Below are positions 5,736 to 6,441 of a stretch of DNA of 6,441 nt, piece after piece. Each line of letters starts with the position of its first letter. The stretch's first letter is position 1. This DNA is from an uncultured Thalassolituus sp. (lineage in GTDB: Bacteria > Pseudomonadota > Gammaproteobacteria > Pseudomonadales > Oceanobacteraceae), in the NCBI GenBank assembly GCA_913054055.1, contig CAJXIT010000204.1, positions 1 through 6,441 on the forward strand. Direction: 5' to 3'. The notes below the pieces were generated by a model, which saw only the letters and a program-made list of their open reading frames with translations, searched no databases and was not told the origin of the DNA. The position numbers were made by a program, and so were the translations under genes.

Positions 5736-6377
5736 ATGAAAACATTAGCAAAAGCAGTTGCTGTAGCGAGTTTAGTATCTGCCAGTGCATTAACTGCACA
5801 GGTAGCCAATGCAGAAGTATCATTTAATGCTGCACTGGTATCGGATTATGTATGGCGTGGACAGAGCCAAACAGATAATGGCGTTGCTGTTCAAGGTGGC
5901 GCTGATTACTCTCATGAGTCGGGAGCGTATGCAGGTGTTTGGGGTTCAAACGTAGATTTTGGTGATGATGACAATATTGAATACGACTTATATGTAGGTT
6001 ATGCCACGGAAGTGAATGGGCTTGAATTAGACTTAGGTTATATATCTTATAACTATGATGACTCTGGTGATTGCTGCTCAGAAATTTACGTAGGTGTAGC
6101 GAAAGGCGCAGCTTCTGCCATGATCTCCATAGATGCAGAAAATCAAGAAAACACTTATCTTGAAGGTGGTTACTCACTTGAGCTTCCAGAAGACTTAGGA
6201 CTTGATCTGCATGCTGGTTATAACATCCCAGATGAAGGTGACGAAGTAATTGACCTGGCAGCAACTATTGGTAAAAGCTTAGAAATGGTTGATGTATCTG
6301 CAACGATTACTTATATCGATAGCGATTTTGTTGAAGATGACGTTTTATTCTTCCTAACTGCTTCTAAAGAATTCTAA
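5736..6377 (+). CDS. TorF-family putative porin (TIGR02001 / Gcw_chp type outer-membrane protein)
   Basis: This 213-aa product begins with a clear Sec signal peptide (KTLAK, hydrophobic stretch to about 22, cleavage after AQVANA at 26). The mature part is a probable outer-membrane beta-barrel: alternating strands, the family-like VSDYVWRGQSQ (35-45), GGADYSHESGAYAGVWGS (54-71), IEYDLYVGYA (81-90), and a C-terminal phenylalanine (KEF) typical of barrels assembled by BAM. The family is annotated as a putative porin; its substrate is not established. The mature chain is extremely acidic, about 39 Asp/Glu against 4 Lys/Arg, and carries a vicinal Cys113-Cys114 pair in a likely loop. Its start is set by AAGGAAG 5 nt before the ATG. 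It is divergent from ubiK and closed by a strong terminator, so it is probably a single-gene transcript. From memory, relatives of this gene often sit beside glnK-amtB, which would be off the right edge. Confidence 0.85.
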   Translation: MKTLAKAVAVASLVSASALTAQVANAEVSFNAALVSDYVWRGQSQTDNGVAVQGGADYSHESGAYAGVWGSNVDFGDDDNIEYDLYVGYATEVNGLELDLGYISYNYDDSGDCCSEIYVGVAKGAASAMISIDAENQENTYLEGGYSLELPEDLGLDLHAGYNIPDEGDEVIDLAATIGKSLEMVDVSATITYIDSDFVEDDVLFFLTASKEF

Positions 6378-6403
6378 TATTCTATTTTAAGCAGTATTAG
6401 TCT

Positions 6404-6439
6404 AGAATCAGTCAAGCCCCGCGTTTGACTGATTTTTTT
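6404..6439 (+). terminator. Intrinsic (rho-independent) terminator after the porin gene
   Basis: AATCAGTCAA (6406-6415) pairs perfectly over 10 bp with TTGACTGATT (6425-6434) around a 9-nt loop. The stem can be extended by a G-U and an A-U pair at its base. A run of seven T (6433-6439) follows. It begins about 27 nt after the porin stop codon. No matching A-run lies on the left, so it works mainly for plus-strand transcription. Confidence 0.9.
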
Positions 6440-6441
6440 AT

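Noticed and set aside
5824..6264. 146-codon open frame on the minus strand inside the porin gene
   Set aside because: It lies fully antisense to a well-supported porin gene, has a composition rich in His, Leu and Ser typical of a shadow frame, and no family resemblance.

Overview
The window looks like chromosomal housekeeping DNA from a gammaproteobacterium. Rep, ComM and UbiK all resemble Pseudomonas/Oceanospirillales-type proteins. The moderate G+C by eye and a very acidic outer-membrane protein suggest a marine or mildly halophilic member, perhaps of the Oceanospirillales; this placement is inference. No mobile element, CRISPR array, tRNA or rRNA was seen.

Layout: (1) Bases 1-405, plus strand: the 3' part of an unrecognised gene, cut by the window edge, encoding a likely exported four-cysteine protein. 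(2) Bases 473-5311, minus strand: four genes read in the order ubiK (ubiquinone biosynthesis accessory factor), comM (AAA+ branch-migration helicase of natural transformation), an HDOD-domain protein, and rep (UvrD/Rep-family 3'-5' helicase). Gaps of 93, 55 and 122 nt separate them, and rep has its own good promoter, so they form a co-directional cluster rather than a tight operon. (3) Bases 5312-5735: a divergent intergenic region with a candidate ubiK promoter, candidate plus-strand promoters and an unusual set of small perfect inverted repeats. (4) Bases 5736-6377, plus strand: a TorF-family (TIGR02001-type) putative porin with a signal peptide, followed by a strong intrinsic terminator at the window edge.

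How the genes relate: rep and comM both act on DNA (restart of blocked replication forks; branch migration of incoming single strands). The HDOD gene between them is probably a regulatory or scaffold protein of unknown partner. ubiK serves respiratory quinone synthesis and is probably a neighbour rather than a functional partner. From memory, related gammaproteobacteria carry comM, ubiK, a TorF-like porin and glnK-amtB close together, so glnK-amtB may lie just beyond the right edge.

I found no convincing new multi-gene system. The best leads are the hairpin-rich leader upstream of the porin gene, the extreme acidity of that porin, the HDOD protein with a degraded HD motif between comM and rep, and the unidentified four-cysteine protein at the left edge.
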